This document shows positions 1 through 7,707 of a DNA stretch of 7,979 nucleotides, in pieces (the first letter of the stretch is position 1; every line of letters starts with the position of its first letter). Source of the stretch: Halieaceae bacterium (GTDB lineage Bacteria > Pseudomonadota > Gammaproteobacteria > Pseudomonadales > Halieaceae); contig NYTG01000027.1 in NCBI GenBank assembly GCA_002683395.1, positions 1 to 7,979 of the forward strand, given 5' to 3'. The position numbers were made by a program, and so were the translations under genes. The notes under the pieces are model-generated. The model saw only the letters and a list, made by a program, of their open reading frames with translations, did not search any database and had not been told where the DNA came from.

Positions 1-246
1 GGCAGTGAAGTCAGTGATCGGGCAAAGCATCACGGTTCGGCCCGTTAACTGTGCAGTCGTGCGGGCAAACTGAACAGCCGCATACAGCTGCTGAGCGCCT
101 GCTCTGGCGCGGGCTGTTGCTATCTGGCTCTTGAACGACGGTGCGGCCATTGCCGTCAAAACGCTGACAATAGCAAGAGTGACCAGACTCTCCAGGAGCG
201 TCAGACCCCGTTGACGCTTTCGATTTTTTGGTCGTTTCCTCGCCAT
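1..246 (-). CDS. Type IV pilus minor prepilin, GspH/FimT family (N-terminal part, runs off left edge)
   Basis: The frame is open from ATG at 246-244 to base 1, giving 82 residues; the rest lies beyond the window. Visible is a short, very basic leader (MARKRPKNRKRQRG, 14 residues, 8 Lys/Arg) followed by a classic prepilin peptidase site: Gly at -1, Leu at +1 and Glu at +5 (G^LTLLESL). A roughly 20-residue hydrophobic helix (LVTLAIVSVLTAMAAPSF) comes next. The segment after it (QQLYAAVQFARTTAQLTGRT, then VMLCP) is typical of GspH/FimT pseudopilins, which prime or cap type IV pilus fibres in the inner membrane. The start is forced: an in-frame TGA sits directly upstream and no other start precedes the leader. 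The ribosome binding site is weak (GGTGA touching the ATG). It lies downstream of ispH in the same direction and is probably the first gene of a minor-pilin cluster. FimT versus FimU cannot be separated from this fragment. Confidence 0.88.
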   Translation of the reverse strand, partial: MARKRPKNRKRQRGLTLLESLVTLAIVSVLTAMAAPSFKSQIATARARAGAQQLYAAVQFARTTAQLTGRTVMLCPITDFTA

Positions 247-366
247 TCACCGACATTACTGACGCAGCATTGATGCGGGCAGATCCGCGGCGGATAAGGA
301 TGCGATTGAAAGAACCGGCCACTCGTTAAGAGACCGACGGCGGTGACGAATGCCAACCGGGTGACG
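247..366 (-). other. Non-coding gap between ispH and the prepilin gene
   Basis: These 120 bases separate the ispH stop from the prepilin start. I see no rho-independent terminator (no GC stem followed by a T run) and no good sigma-70 promoter. The best -35-like box is TTGGCA (reverse strand), but it lacks a matching -10. Its TGGCA resembles half of a sigma-54 site, but the GC element is one base out of register. The gap is long for an otherwise tightly packed operon, so a separate promoter for the pilus genes is possible but not shown. Confidence 0.4.
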
Positions 367-1323
367 CTAGTCGTCTACCGCTACGGTGGGAATGCGCAGC
401 CCCTTGGGCAGTGAAAAAGTGATGTTTTCCTCCCGCCCATCAAGATCTCGCACGGCCACACCGCCATGCTGACGCAGCGTTGCAATCACTTCCTTTACCA
501 ACAACTCCGGAGCCGAGGCACCGGCGGTCACGCCTACGCGCTGTTTTCCGGCGAGCCACTGGGAATCGATCATACTGGCGTCATCGATAAGGTAAGCGCT
601 TGCACCACAACGCTCGGCCAGCTCACGCAGGCGATTCGAGTTGGAGCTGTTGGTCGAACCCACCACCAGCACAATATCCACCTCGTCGGCTAACGTTTTC
701 ACCGCATCCTGCCGGTTTTGGGTGGCGTAACAAATATCGTCCTTGCGCGGCCCCTGAATGTCGGGAAACTTGGCTCGCAGCGCGTCTATCACCTTGGCCG
801 TATCGTCCACCGACAAGGTGGTTTGAGTCACAAATGCCAGCGAGGCAGGATTGTCGACTTCCAGCGCGCCCACCTGTTGTTCATCTTCGACCAGATAAAT
901 CGCTCCGCCGTGGGAGGTGTCATAGCGACCCATGGTCCCCTCGACCTCGGGATGCCCCGCATGACCAATCAGAACGCACTCACGGCCCCCCGCACTAAAG
1001 GCTGCCACCTCAACGTGGACTTTGGTTACCAGTGGGCAAGTGGCATCAAACACCTGCAGGCCTCGACCCTCTGCCTCTTCCTGAACCGCGCGGGATACGC
1101 CATGGGCGCTAAAAATAACGATCGCCTCGTCGGGCACTTCGGCCAATTCATCGACAAATATCGCACCGCGAGTGCGCAGGTCATCGACTACGTGACGGTT
1201 GTGAACCACCTCGTGGCGCACATACACCGGCCCGCCAAACACCTCGAGGGCGCGATTGACGATGTCGATGGCACGATCTACCCCGGCACAGAAACCTCTA
1301 GGGTTGGCGAGTACGATATCCAT
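367..1323 (-). CDS. ispH: 4-hydroxy-3-methylbut-2-enyl diphosphate reductase IspH (LytB)
   Basis: Catalyses the last step of the MEP isoprenoid pathway: reductive dehydration of HMBPP to IPP and DMAPP by a cytosolic iron-sulfur enzyme. At 318 residues it is full length for the family. The three cluster-ligand cysteines are present: C12 (GFCAGVDRAI), C96 (DATCPLVTKVH) and C198 (DDICYATQNRQ). Substrate-pocket residues are also in place: H41 (VRHEVVHNRHVV), H74 (SAHGVS), H124 and E126 (GHAGHPEVEGT), the T168/T169 pair (VTQTTLS), S226-S227-N228 (STNSSNSNRL) and S270 (TAGASAPE). The ATG start shares its A with the fkpB stop (TGATG), so translation is probably coupled to fkpB. A GGA nine bases upstream of the ATG could also serve as a ribosome binding site. 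It is the last gene of the tight ribF-to-ispH run. Identity is secure. Confidence 0.98.
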   Translation of the reverse strand: MDIVLANPRGFCAGVDRAIDIVNRALEVFGGPVYVRHEVVHNRHVVDDLRTRGAIFVDELAEVPDEAIVIFSAHGVSRAVQEEAEGRGLQVFDATCPLVTKVHVEVAAFSAGGRECVLIGHAGHPEVEGTMGRYDTSHGGAIYLVEDEQQVGALEVDNPASLAFVTQTTLSVDDTAKVIDALRAKFPDIQGPRKDDICYATQNRQDAVKTLADEVDIVLVVGSTNSSNSNRLRELAERCGASAYLIDDASMIDSQWLAGKQRVGVTAGASAPELLVKEVIATLRQHGGVAVRDLDGREENITFSLPKGLRIPTVAVDD

Positions 1324-1769
1324 CAGTGCAGTTCCGCCGGTTCCACGCGCGCTATGCGCACCTTAAAGTGAATAGTACGCCCTGACAGCGGATGATTGAA
1401 ATCGACGGTCACCGTAGTGTCGCCCACATCGGCAATCATCCCCGGAACCTCCCCTCCCGCCGCGTCGGCAAAGGTAAAAAGCATGCCGGGCTCCAGCGGC
1501 GTATCGCTGTCAAAGTCGGCTCTGGGAATCGACTGCAAGTTGTCATCCTGCGGTTCACCAAACCCCTCCTCAGGCGGGATCCGGAATTCCGCCTCGTCAC
1601 CCGCCCGCATGCCGATCAACCGCCGCTCAAATCCGGGTAATAACGAACCATCGCCCATCACGAAGCTGACGGGATCCCCTCCAAAGTTCGAATCGACCTC
1701 CTCCCCCGTCTCCAGTGTGAGTGAGAAGTTCAAGGTGACGCGGGTGCTGGATTCAATCTCTAAATTCAT
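1323..1769 (-). CDS. fkpB: FKBP-type peptidyl-prolyl cis-trans isomerase FkpB (SlpA), SlyD-like
   Basis: A 148-residue cytosolic FKBP of the SlyD/SlpA branch, which combines proline isomerase activity with chaperone activity. The N-terminal FKBP strand region (VTLNFSLTLETGEEVDSN) and the segment GDGSLLPGFERRLIGMRAG are family hallmarks. They are followed by PPEEGFGEP leading into the inserted-flap (IF) domain at about residues 70-120. The chain then returns to the FKBP fold at the signature DFNHPLSG (residues 123-130). There is no His/Cys-rich metal-binding tail as in SlyD, which favours FkpB. It starts 4 bases after the lspA stop with no obvious Shine-Dalgarno, so translation probably depends on coupling to lspA. 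Its stop overlaps the ispH start by one base. The lspA-fkpB-ispH order is the usual gammaproteobacterial one and supports the assignment. Confidence 0.96.
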   Translation of the reverse strand: MNLEIESSTRVTLNFSLTLETGEEVDSNFGGDPVSFVMGDGSLLPGFERRLIGMRAGDEAEFRIPPEEGFGEPQDDNLQSIPRADFDSDTPLEPGMLFTFADAAGGEVPGMIADVGDTTVTVDFNHPLSGRTIHFKVRIARVEPAELH

Positions 1770-1773
1770 AGGC

Positions 1774-2298
1774 TCAGGATACGGGGGCTTTTTCCGGGGG
1801 GGAAGCGCTACTGAAAAATGCGCTCAGCAACCACCACCCAGCGCCAAGGGTAATAGCGGAATCGGCGAGATTGAACGCCGGCCAATACCAACTCTGATAA
1901 TGCAGGGAAATAAAGTCCACCACATGACCCAGCAACAACCGATCTATCAGATTGCCAACACCGCCGCCAAGGATCAGGCCCAGCGGCATCACCAACCCAC
2001 GATCCCCCGGGCTCAGCCGAAACAACCACACCACAATGAAGACACTGACGGCCAAGGCAACACCTGCCAGGAACCAACGCTGCCACCCCCCTGCATCAGC
2101 TAAAAAACTGAAGGCCGCGCCCGTGTTGTAGGTCAGCATCCAGTTAAACCAGCTCGTGACCTGCTGAGGGCTGCGGAAATCGAGTTCCGCCATCGCGATT
2201 TGTTTGCTCCACTGATCAAGTGCGATAACCATAACGGCGATCACCAAAGCCACCCAGGGGCGCTGGCCAATCGCCGCAAGCCATCTGCTTTTAGGCAA
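1774..2298 (-). CDS. lspA: Lipoprotein signal peptidase II LspA (probable TTG start)
   Basis: Inner-membrane aspartyl protease that removes signal peptides from diacylglyceryl-modified prolipoproteins. From the chosen TTG the protein has 174 residues, close to the family norm. The hydrophobic segments lie at about 15-28, 73-94, 100-118 and 147-163. The two catalytic aspartates are present: D128 (GHVVDFI) and D146 (FNLADSAIT). Other conserved blocks are LTYNTGAAFSFLAD (55-68) and GGGVGNLIDR (111-120). The reading frame is open back to 2499 inside ileS, but no ATG gives a sensible N-terminus: the first downstream Met lies within the first membrane helix. TTG at 2298-2296 is preceded by GAGG with nine bases spacing. 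A GTG at 2313-2311 would add five residues but has no visible ribosome binding site. The gene overlaps the ileS end by 8 bases, implying coupling. Function is secure; the exact start is inferred. Confidence 0.95.
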   Translation of the reverse strand: MPKSRWLAAIGQRPWVALVIAVMVIALDQWSKQIAMAELDFRSPQQVTSWFNWMLTYNTGAAFSFLADAGGWQRWFLAGVALAVSVFIVVWLFRLSPGDRGLVMPLGLILGGGVGNLIDRLLLGHVVDFISLHYQSWYWPAFNLADSAITLGAGWWLLSAFFSSASPPEKAPVS

Positions 2299-5095
2299 AG
2301 TGACGGACCTCACCCGGGCCGTCAATATTGGTGATGCAGCGCCCGCACAAGGTGGGGTGCGCTGCGTGTTGCCCCACATCGGGCCGACGATGCCAGCACC
2401 GCTCACATTTTTCACTGCTGGCAGGTCGCGCCACAATGCGCAGCGCGATACCCTCCGCCTGCATCGCATCCTCTGGTGCCTGATCCCAATCCTCGACATT
2501 GGCCTCCGACGTGATCAGCACAAACCGAAGCTCTTCCTGGAGGTGACGAAGGCGTGCCGCCAATTCAGCTTCTGCATACAGCGTCACCGACGCATCGAGC
2601 GATCCCCTCAACACACCCTGTTCTCGGGCCAACTCCAACGCTTTATTCACCTGCTGACGCACGGCCATCATCTCGGACCAAAACGCATCGTCGAGTGCAC
2701 CCTCTTTATCGGGAGCGGGCAAGGTTTCATACCACTGCGTCAGGAAAACCGAGGCCGCACGTGGCCCAGGCAAATTTTCCCAGATCTCCTCAGCGGTAAA
2801 ACTGAGAATGGGCGCAATCCAGCGACACAATGCTTCCGCGAGATGAAACAAGCTGGTTTGCGCCGACCGGCGCGCGTAGGAGTCAACGCCCGTCGTGTAT
2901 TGCCGATCTTTGATGATATCGAGGTAGAACCCCCCCAACTCACCGCTACAAAAGTTGTGAATCCGATGGTAGACGTGATGGAACTGATACTCGCCATAGG
3001 CGGTTTGCAGGTCCGCCTGCAGTGTATGGGCCTGACCGAGGATCCAGCGATCCAGTGGCAGACATTGCTCAAAGGGCAGGCAGTCAGTGACCGGATCAAA
3101 GCCTGCCAGGTTAGCGAGCAAAAACCGCGCCGTGTTGCGGATACGCCGATAGGCGTCAGCAGTGCGTTTAAAAATCTCGTCCGAAGCAGAGATCTCATTG
3201 CGGTAATCAGCGGCCGAAACGTACAACCTTAAAACGTCGGCACCGAGATCCTGCATGGCCTTGCCGGCCGGAATAATATTACCGAGCGATTTCGACATCT
3301 TGCGCCCGTCGCCATCGACCGTAAATCCATGAGTCAGCACGCCGCGATAAGGGGCCTCATTGTGTGTGCCAATACCGGTGAGTAGTGAAGACTGGAACCA
3401 ACCTCGGTGCTGATCAGAGCCCTCAAGATACAAATCGGCGGGCCAGTCGAGATCCTCGCGCTCGCGCAACACACATTCGTGGGTGACACCCGAATCGAAC
3501 CAGACATCCAGCGTATCCACGACTTTTTCGTAGTGCTCGGCGTCATCGCCCAGCAACTCGGCAGGATCCAGATCGAACCAGGCCTCAATACCCCGGCTTT
3601 CCATTCTTACCGCCACTTGCTCCATCAGTGACTGGGTATCGGGATGCAGATCGCCGGTGGTTTTGTGCACGAAGAGCGCTATCGGTACCCCCCAGGTTCG
3701 CTGCCTCGAAATACACCAATCCGGCCGCTCCTCGAGCATGGCGTCGATGCGGGCCCGCCCCCAGTCGGGAATCCACTGCACCTGCTCCACCGCAGTCTTG
3801 GCGGCAGCGAGCAAACCATTCCCCGTCATACTGATAAACCACTGGGGGGTTGCGCGGAAAATAATGGGGGTTTTATGGCGCCAGCAATGGGGGTAGCTGT
3901 GCTGGAACGCCTCGTGACACAAAAGCACGTTACGCTCCGCCAGTGCCGCGACAATGTCATCGTTGGCCTTGAAAATGTGTTGCCCGGCAAAGACGGGCGT
4001 ATCGGGATGATAAACGCCATTTCCGCCCACCGGGTTATAGACCTCGAGGCCGTAGCGGCGACCCATATCAAAATCTTCAAGGCCGTGGGCCGGGGCCGTA
4101 TGGACGCAACCCGTACCCGCCTCGGTGGTCACATGGTCACCGAGGATAATGGGCACCGGCACCTCACTGAAAGGCGGTCGCAGCATCAAACCTTCAAGAT
4201 CCGCACCTTTGGCGCGACCCACGACCTCAATGGAGTCGGCACCAAAGCGCTGTGCGCAGGCCTCGACCAGCGCCTCGGCCACCAGCACTCGACGGTCAGG
4301 CAGCGCCAGCAGCACGTAATCGAGTGCGGCGGCGAGCGCCACACCGCGATTGGCGGGCAGCGTCCAGGGCGTCGTGGTCCAGATCGCGAGCTCAATGGGG
4401 CGACTGTCGTCGCAACCGAATTTTTTTGATGCCGCGGCACTATCAACAAAGGGGAATGCGACATCCACCGCAGACGACTGCTTGTCGTGATACTCCACCT
4501 CTGCCTCAGCCAGCGCCGAGCCGCAATCCAGACACCAGTGCACTGGCTTGAAACCCCGGAGCAGATGCCCTCGATCAATAATTTTAGCCAGCGTACGAAC
4601 AATGCTCGCCTCGAACCCAAAATCCATCGTCAGGTACGGATGATCCCAGTCGCCGAACACACCCATGCGCATAAAATCTGCCTTCTGGGCGTCGACCTGC
4701 TTGGTCGCATAATCGCGGCAGTGCTGCCGAAACTCGGCGGCGGTAACTTTGTGGCCTGGTTTACCTACTTTCTTTTCGACGTTCAGTTCAATCGGGAGCC
4801 CATGGCAATCCCAGCCGGGCACATACGGCGCGTCAAATCCGGACAGCGTTTTGGATTTGATAATGATGTCCTTGAGGATCTTATTGATCGCGTGGCCAAC
4901 GTGCAGCTGACCGTTGGCGCAGGGAGGGCCATCGTGAAGGATAAAGCGTGGTTTGCCCTCGCCCGCCTCGCGCATTTGGGCATACAGGTCCATGTCTGCC
5001 CAGGCCTTGAGTCGCTCGGGCTCACGCTGCGCCAAGTTGGCCTTCATGGGGAAGTCCGTTTGGGGCAAATTCAGCGTGGCTTTATAATCACTCAT
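2291..5095 (-). CDS. ileS: Isoleucine--tRNA ligase IleS
   Basis: Class I aminoacyl-tRNA synthetase that charges tRNA-Ile in the cytosol and hydrolyses mischarged Val-tRNA. It has 934 residues and is close to E. coli IleS throughout. The N-terminal Rossmann catalytic half contains the HIGH-type motif as HVGH (65-68, in PPCANGQLHVGHAINK) and PGWDCHGLPIEL. The CP1 editing domain is recognised by WTTTPWTLPAN and HTAPAHGLEDFD. The catalytic domain resumes with the KMSKS loop at 599-603 (DGRKMSKSLGN), followed by the anticodon-binding helical domain (RRIRNTARFLLANL, FYLDIIKDRQYT). The C-terminal zinc site has all four cysteines: C897, C900, C917 and C920. The start MSDYKATLNLPQTDFPM is the usual one for the family, with GGA seven bases upstream. 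It begins 3 bases after ribF and overlaps lspA, so it sits in the middle of the operon. Long open frames on the opposite strand are codon-bias shadows. Confidence 0.98.
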   Translation of the reverse strand: MSDYKATLNLPQTDFPMKANLAQREPERLKAWADMDLYAQMREAGEGKPRFILHDGPPCANGQLHVGHAINKILKDIIIKSKTLSGFDAPYVPGWDCHGLPIELNVEKKVGKPGHKVTAAEFRQHCRDYATKQVDAQKADFMRMGVFGDWDHPYLTMDFGFEASIVRTLAKIIDRGHLLRGFKPVHWCLDCGSALAEAEVEYHDKQSSAVDVAFPFVDSAAASKKFGCDDSRPIELAIWTTTPWTLPANRGVALAAALDYVLLALPDRRVLVAEALVEACAQRFGADSIEVVGRAKGADLEGLMLRPPFSEVPVPIILGDHVTTEAGTGCVHTAPAHGLEDFDMGRRYGLEVYNPVGGNGVYHPDTPVFAGQHIFKANDDIVAALAERNVLLCHEAFQHSYPHCWRHKTPIIFRATPQWFISMTGNGLLAAAKTAVEQVQWIPDWGRARIDAMLEERPDWCISRQRTWGVPIALFVHKTTGDLHPDTQSLMEQVAVRMESRGIEAWFDLDPAELLGDDAEHYEKVVDTLDVWFDSGVTHECVLREREDLDWPADLYLEGSDQHRGWFQSSLLTGIGTHNEAPYRGVLTHGFTVDGDGRKMSKSLGNIIPAGKAMQDLGADVLRLYVSAADYRNEISASDEIFKRTADAYRRIRNTARFLLANLAGFDPVTDCLPFEQCLPLDRWILGQAHTLQADLQTAYGEYQFHHVYHRIHNFCSGELGGFYLDIIKDRQYTTGVDSYARRSAQTSLFHLAEALCRWIAPILSFTAEEIWENLPGPRAASVFLTQWYETLPAPDKEGALDDAFWSEMMAVRQQVNKALELAREQGVLRGSLDASVTLYAEAELAARLRHLQEELRFVLITSEANVEDWDQAPEDAMQAEGIALRIVARPASSEKCERCWHRRPDVGQHAAHPTLCGRCITNIDGPGEVRHFA
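2308..2313 (-). promoter_or_regulatory. Probable ribosome binding site for lspA
   Basis: The reverse-strand hexamer GTGAGG lies inside the last codons of ileS, with nine bases between it and the TTG at 2298-2296. This spacing favours TTG over the alternative GTG, which is the first codon of this same hexamer. The match to the anti-Shine-Dalgarno is only partial (GAGG). Confidence 0.5.
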
Positions 5096-5098
5096 ACG

Positions 5099-6034
5099 TT
5101 ATCCGTGGTTTGCCAGCCATGCTCTCGCATTGGCCTTATCCGCCGCGATCCCCGCTTTCAGGGCATCGAGTGACGGAAACTTCTGTTCATCGCGCAGCTT
5201 GTGCCAAAACTGCACCGTCAGTCTCTCACCGTACAAATCCGGTGAGCCATCCAAAACATGCACCTCAAGGGTTGCCTCAAGGCTCTCCCCAATGGTGGGC
5301 TTCACCCCTACGTTGGCCACACCGGGGGCCTTGTGCAGACCCCCTCCCGATACGTTGACGGCATAGACCCCTTGCAGGGGCGACCGAATCCGACGCAACG
5401 CAATATTCGCGGTGGGAGCATCTAGCTGCCGACCGAGCTTCTGCCCGTGCTGCACCCGCCCCGCCATCTCGAAAGGCCTCCCCAACAGCCCTGACGCCGC
5501 CTCAAAGTCCGACTCGGCGAGTGCCGCGCGAATCCGCGTGCTGCTCACACGCTCGTGATCCACTTCCAGAGTGGGTGTGGGGGCGACAGCATAGCCAAAT
5601 TCACCCGCTAGCGCGCGCACATAATCCAGATCTCCCTCGCGCCGATTGCCGAACCGGAAATCATCGCCAAAAGCCAGGTATCGCACTCCCAGGCCCTCGA
5701 CGAAAACCTGCTCGACAAATTCTCGGGCGCTTAATTGTCGGAGTGATTCGTTAAAGGGCAGGCATAAGACGCGGTCCACTTCGCAGGCCTCCAGTAAGGG
5801 CCACTTGTCGCGCAGCGTCGTGATGCGTGGCGGCGCCTCGACCGGGCTGAGGTACTCCCGCGGCAGAGGCTCAAACGTCACGACCGTGGTCGGCACACCC
5901 AGCGACGCAGCCTCCGCATTGAGATGCGCCAGCACCGCCTGATGTCCGAGATGAATACCGTCAAAAGCGCCGATCGTCACCGCACAGCCGCGGTGACGAG
6001 AACGCAAATTATGCCGGCCGCGGATGAGCTCCAT
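5099..6034 (-). CDS. ribF: Bifunctional riboflavin kinase / FMN adenylyltransferase RibF
   Basis: Makes FMN from riboflavin and ATP, then FAD from FMN and ATP, in the cytosol. At 311 residues it is the normal length for bacterial RibF. The N-terminal adenylyltransferase domain (about 1-180) has the nucleotidyltransferase signature GAFDGIHLGH (22-31, with H28 and H31), FGDDFRFG (122-129) and VSSTRIR (163-169). The C-terminal kinase domain begins at GRPFEMAGRVQHGQKLGR. It carries PTAN (207-210, Mg/ATP-binding Thr and Asn), GVYAV, VANVGVKPTIG, and E257 in LEVHVLD, the position of the catalytic base. ATG at 6034 is the natural start; an AAGGGA about 12 bases upstream is a rather distant ribosome binding site. 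It opens the tightly spaced run ribF-ileS-lspA-fkpB-ispH after a 101-base gap that may hold its own promoter. Confidence 0.97.
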   Translation of the reverse strand: MELIRGRHNLRSRHRGCAVTIGAFDGIHLGHQAVLAHLNAEAASLGVPTTVVTFEPLPREYLSPVEAPPRITTLRDKWPLLEACEVDRVLCLPFNESLRQLSAREFVEQVFVEGLGVRYLAFGDDFRFGNRREGDLDYVRALAGEFGYAVAPTPTLEVDHERVSSTRIRAALAESDFEAASGLLGRPFEMAGRVQHGQKLGRQLDAPTANIALRRIRSPLQGVYAVNVSGGGLHKAPGVANVGVKPTIGESLEATLEVHVLDGSPDLYGERLTVQFWHKLRDEQKFPSLDALKAGIAADKANARAWLANHG

Positions 6035-6059
6035 CCCCGCTCGTCTTCCCTTCTAATCA

Positions 6060-6095
6060 AAGGCGCAGTATACCGCCGAGACCCGAACAGATCAG
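6060..6095 (-). promoter_or_regulatory. Candidate sigma-70 promoter for the ribF-ileS-lspA-fkpB-ispH run
   Basis: On the reverse strand a good -10 box, TATACT (6072-6067, 5 of 6 to consensus), lies 17 bases downstream of a poor -35, CTGATC (6095-6090, 3 of 6). Transcription would begin near 6060, leaving a leader of about 26 bases before the ribF ATG. It is the best promoter-like element in the 101-base gap after murJ. The weak -35 means it could be a chance match or need an activator. Confidence 0.35.
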
Positions 6096-6135
6096 CCAGC
6101 GTTTGCCGTCAATCAATGAAGTAGCTTAACCGTGT

Positions 6136-7707
6136 TTAGCGCCGCAGATCTGCGGGTCGGAATCCCAGAAGCCACAGCGTCACTAAAAAGACGCCCAGAC
6201 CGCTTACGCACAATATGCCCAGCTGGTAGGCACGCTGCCACCACAACCAGTCTGCCCAGACCGCGTTCTCAGGCAGCATCCACGCGAGCGCCCCGATCAT
6301 GGCAGCTGTGGCCAACAGAATCTGCAGCAGCCATTTCAGAGGCAGACTATCTGCGGGCAATACTGCCCCGCGCCGCAAACCTCGGTAGAGCAGCATGGCG
6401 TTCAACCAAGCCGACACGCTGGTCGCGAGCGCCAGACCCACGTGACCGAGGTTTAACCACCACATCAACGGAAATACGAAAGCGGCGTTGAGCAGCATGT
6501 TCGCCACCATCGCAATAATGCCAATCCGAACGGGCGTGCGCATGTCCTCGCGAGCATAGAAGCCCGGAGCCAGGACTTTCACTAGCATGAATGCCCCCAA
6601 ACCAAGGGTATAAGCACGCAGGCTTGCCGCCGCCATGGTCCGATCACCCTCGCTGAAGGCCCCGTACTGAAACAGTGTTGCCAACAGCGGTTCGGCTAAT
6701 ATCGCCAGCGCGACGGTCGCAGGAATAGCAATCAGTAAGACACACCGTATCGCCCAGGCCAGCGTGCTCGCAAAAGCCGGATCATCGGCTCGGGCTCGCT
6801 GACCCGAGAGAGTCGGTAAGATCACGGTCGCAATGGCGATCGCAAATACGCCGAGCGGCAATTCAGTCAGCCGGTCGGAGTAATACAGCCACGACACACT
6901 GCCTGTCGGAAGGAGCGACGCCAGCACCGTATCCAGCAGCAAATTAATCTGGCTCACTGAAACACCGAACAGGGCGGGCACCATGAGCAGCATAATCCGC
7001 CGCACGCCCTCGTGCCGGGGCGCCCATCGCGGCCGGGGAACCAGACCCACACCGGCCAATGCCGGCACCTGAAAAAGTAGCTGCGCGAACCCCGCCACCA
7101 ACACACCGAGGGCCAGTGCGACGACGGGTTCCTCAAAGTTGGGCGCGCCCCACAGCGCTGCGCCAATCAAACAGAGATTCAACAGCACCGGTGTCAGCGC
7201 CGGCACCGCAAACCGGCGGTAGCTATTGAGAATAGCCCCCGCGAATCCGGTGAGTGAAATCAGTAGCAGATAAGGGAAGGTGAGCTTGATCAAGTCGCCC
7301 GTAAGCGCCAACTTGGCAGGATCTCGCAGGAAACCGGGGGCAAAAATAGTCGCCACGATAGGCGAGGCCATCACTGTAATCAGTGTTAACAAGAGCAGCA
7401 CGCCGCCCAGCACCCCCGCGACCCGATCGACGAGCTCCCGAACCGCTGCCTGCCCCCCTTTTTCACGGGTATCAGCGAGCACCGGTACAAAGGCCTGAGC
7501 AAAAGCCCCCTCGGCAAACAGTCGCCGCAAAAAATTGGGGATCTTGAACGCCACAAAAAAGGCATCGGCGTTGCCGTTGGCACCAATGAGGTTGGCCAGC
7601 ACGACGTCGCGAAGCAGACCCAATAGGCGCGACAGCATGGTTGCCGATCCCACCACCGCACTCGATTGAACGAGCTTCGGATCTTCAGGGGCTTGCACAG
7701 CAGTCAC
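6136..7707 (-). CDS. murJ: Lipid II flippase MurJ (MviN)
   Basis: Inner-membrane MOP-superfamily flippase that moves undecaprenyl-linked lipid II to the periplasmic face for peptidoglycan synthesis. The 523-residue length and about fourteen hydrophobic stretches fit the family. Conserved features include TMLSRLLGLLRD (R27 and R33), DAFFVAFKIPNFLRRLFAEGAFAQAFVPVL (residues 48-77, with the RRLFAEGAF core), PYLLLISLTGFAGAILNSY, and YYSDRLTELPLGVF (R279), matching the charged residues of the central cavity in characterised MurJ. The start is assigned to GTG at 7707-7705. A TAA lies directly upstream in frame, and the next possible start is GTG at 7698; neither has a visible ribosome binding site. 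A short frame immediately upstream could supply coupled translation. The gene is followed by a 101-base gap before ribF; no terminator is seen there. Confidence 0.97.
   Translation of the reverse strand: MTAVQAPEDPKLVQSSAVVGSATMLSRLLGLLRDVVLANLIGANGNADAFFVAFKIPNFLRRLFAEGAFAQAFVPVLADTREKGGQAAVRELVDRVAGVLGGVLLLLTLITVMASPIVATIFAPGFLRDPAKLALTGDLIKLTFPYLLLISLTGFAGAILNSYRRFAVPALTPVLLNLCLIGAALWGAPNFEEPVVALALGVLVAGFAQLLFQVPALAGVGLVPRPRWAPRHEGVRRIMLLMVPALFGVSVSQINLLLDTVLASLLPTGSVSWLYYSDRLTELPLGVFAIAIATVILPTLSGQRARADDPAFASTLAWAIRCVLLIAIPATVALAILAEPLLATLFQYGAFSEGDRTMAAASLRAYTLGLGAFMLVKVLAPGFYAREDMRTPVRIGIIAMVANMLLNAAFVFPLMWWLNLGHVGLALATSVSAWLNAMLLYRGLRRGAVLPADSLPLKWLLQILLATAAMIGALAWMLPENAVWADWLWWQRAYQLGILCVSGLGVFLVTLWLLGFRPADLRR

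Noticed and set aside
11..322. A 103-codon minus-strand open frame covering the left end
   Set aside because: It is out of register with the prepilin frame, which carries a clear prepilin peptidase site and hydrophobic helix. The 103-residue translation is Cys/Ser/Arg-rich without any family features.
330..360. Sigma-54-like TGGCA element upstream of the prepilin gene
   Set aside because: The distance from GG to the downstream GC is 11 bases instead of 10 and the -12 element is poor; nothing else supports it.
718..2103. Plus-strand open frames at 718-1371 and 1396-2103, antisense to ispH, fkpB and lspA
   Set aside because: They are mirror frames of secure genes; the translations have no family signature and no upstream ribosome binding site was evident.
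2300..3232. A 310-codon plus-strand open frame antisense to ileS, with similar long ones at 3644-4429 and 4487-5173
   Set aside because: All lie opposite the well-conserved ileS and show composition typical of antisense shadows; no domain or motif is recognisable.
6125..6142. Small inverted repeat at the end of murJ (GCTAAAC, three-base loop, GTTAAGC on the reverse strand)
   Set aside because: The stem has a mismatch, is AT-rich and is not followed by a T run, so it does not make a credible terminator.
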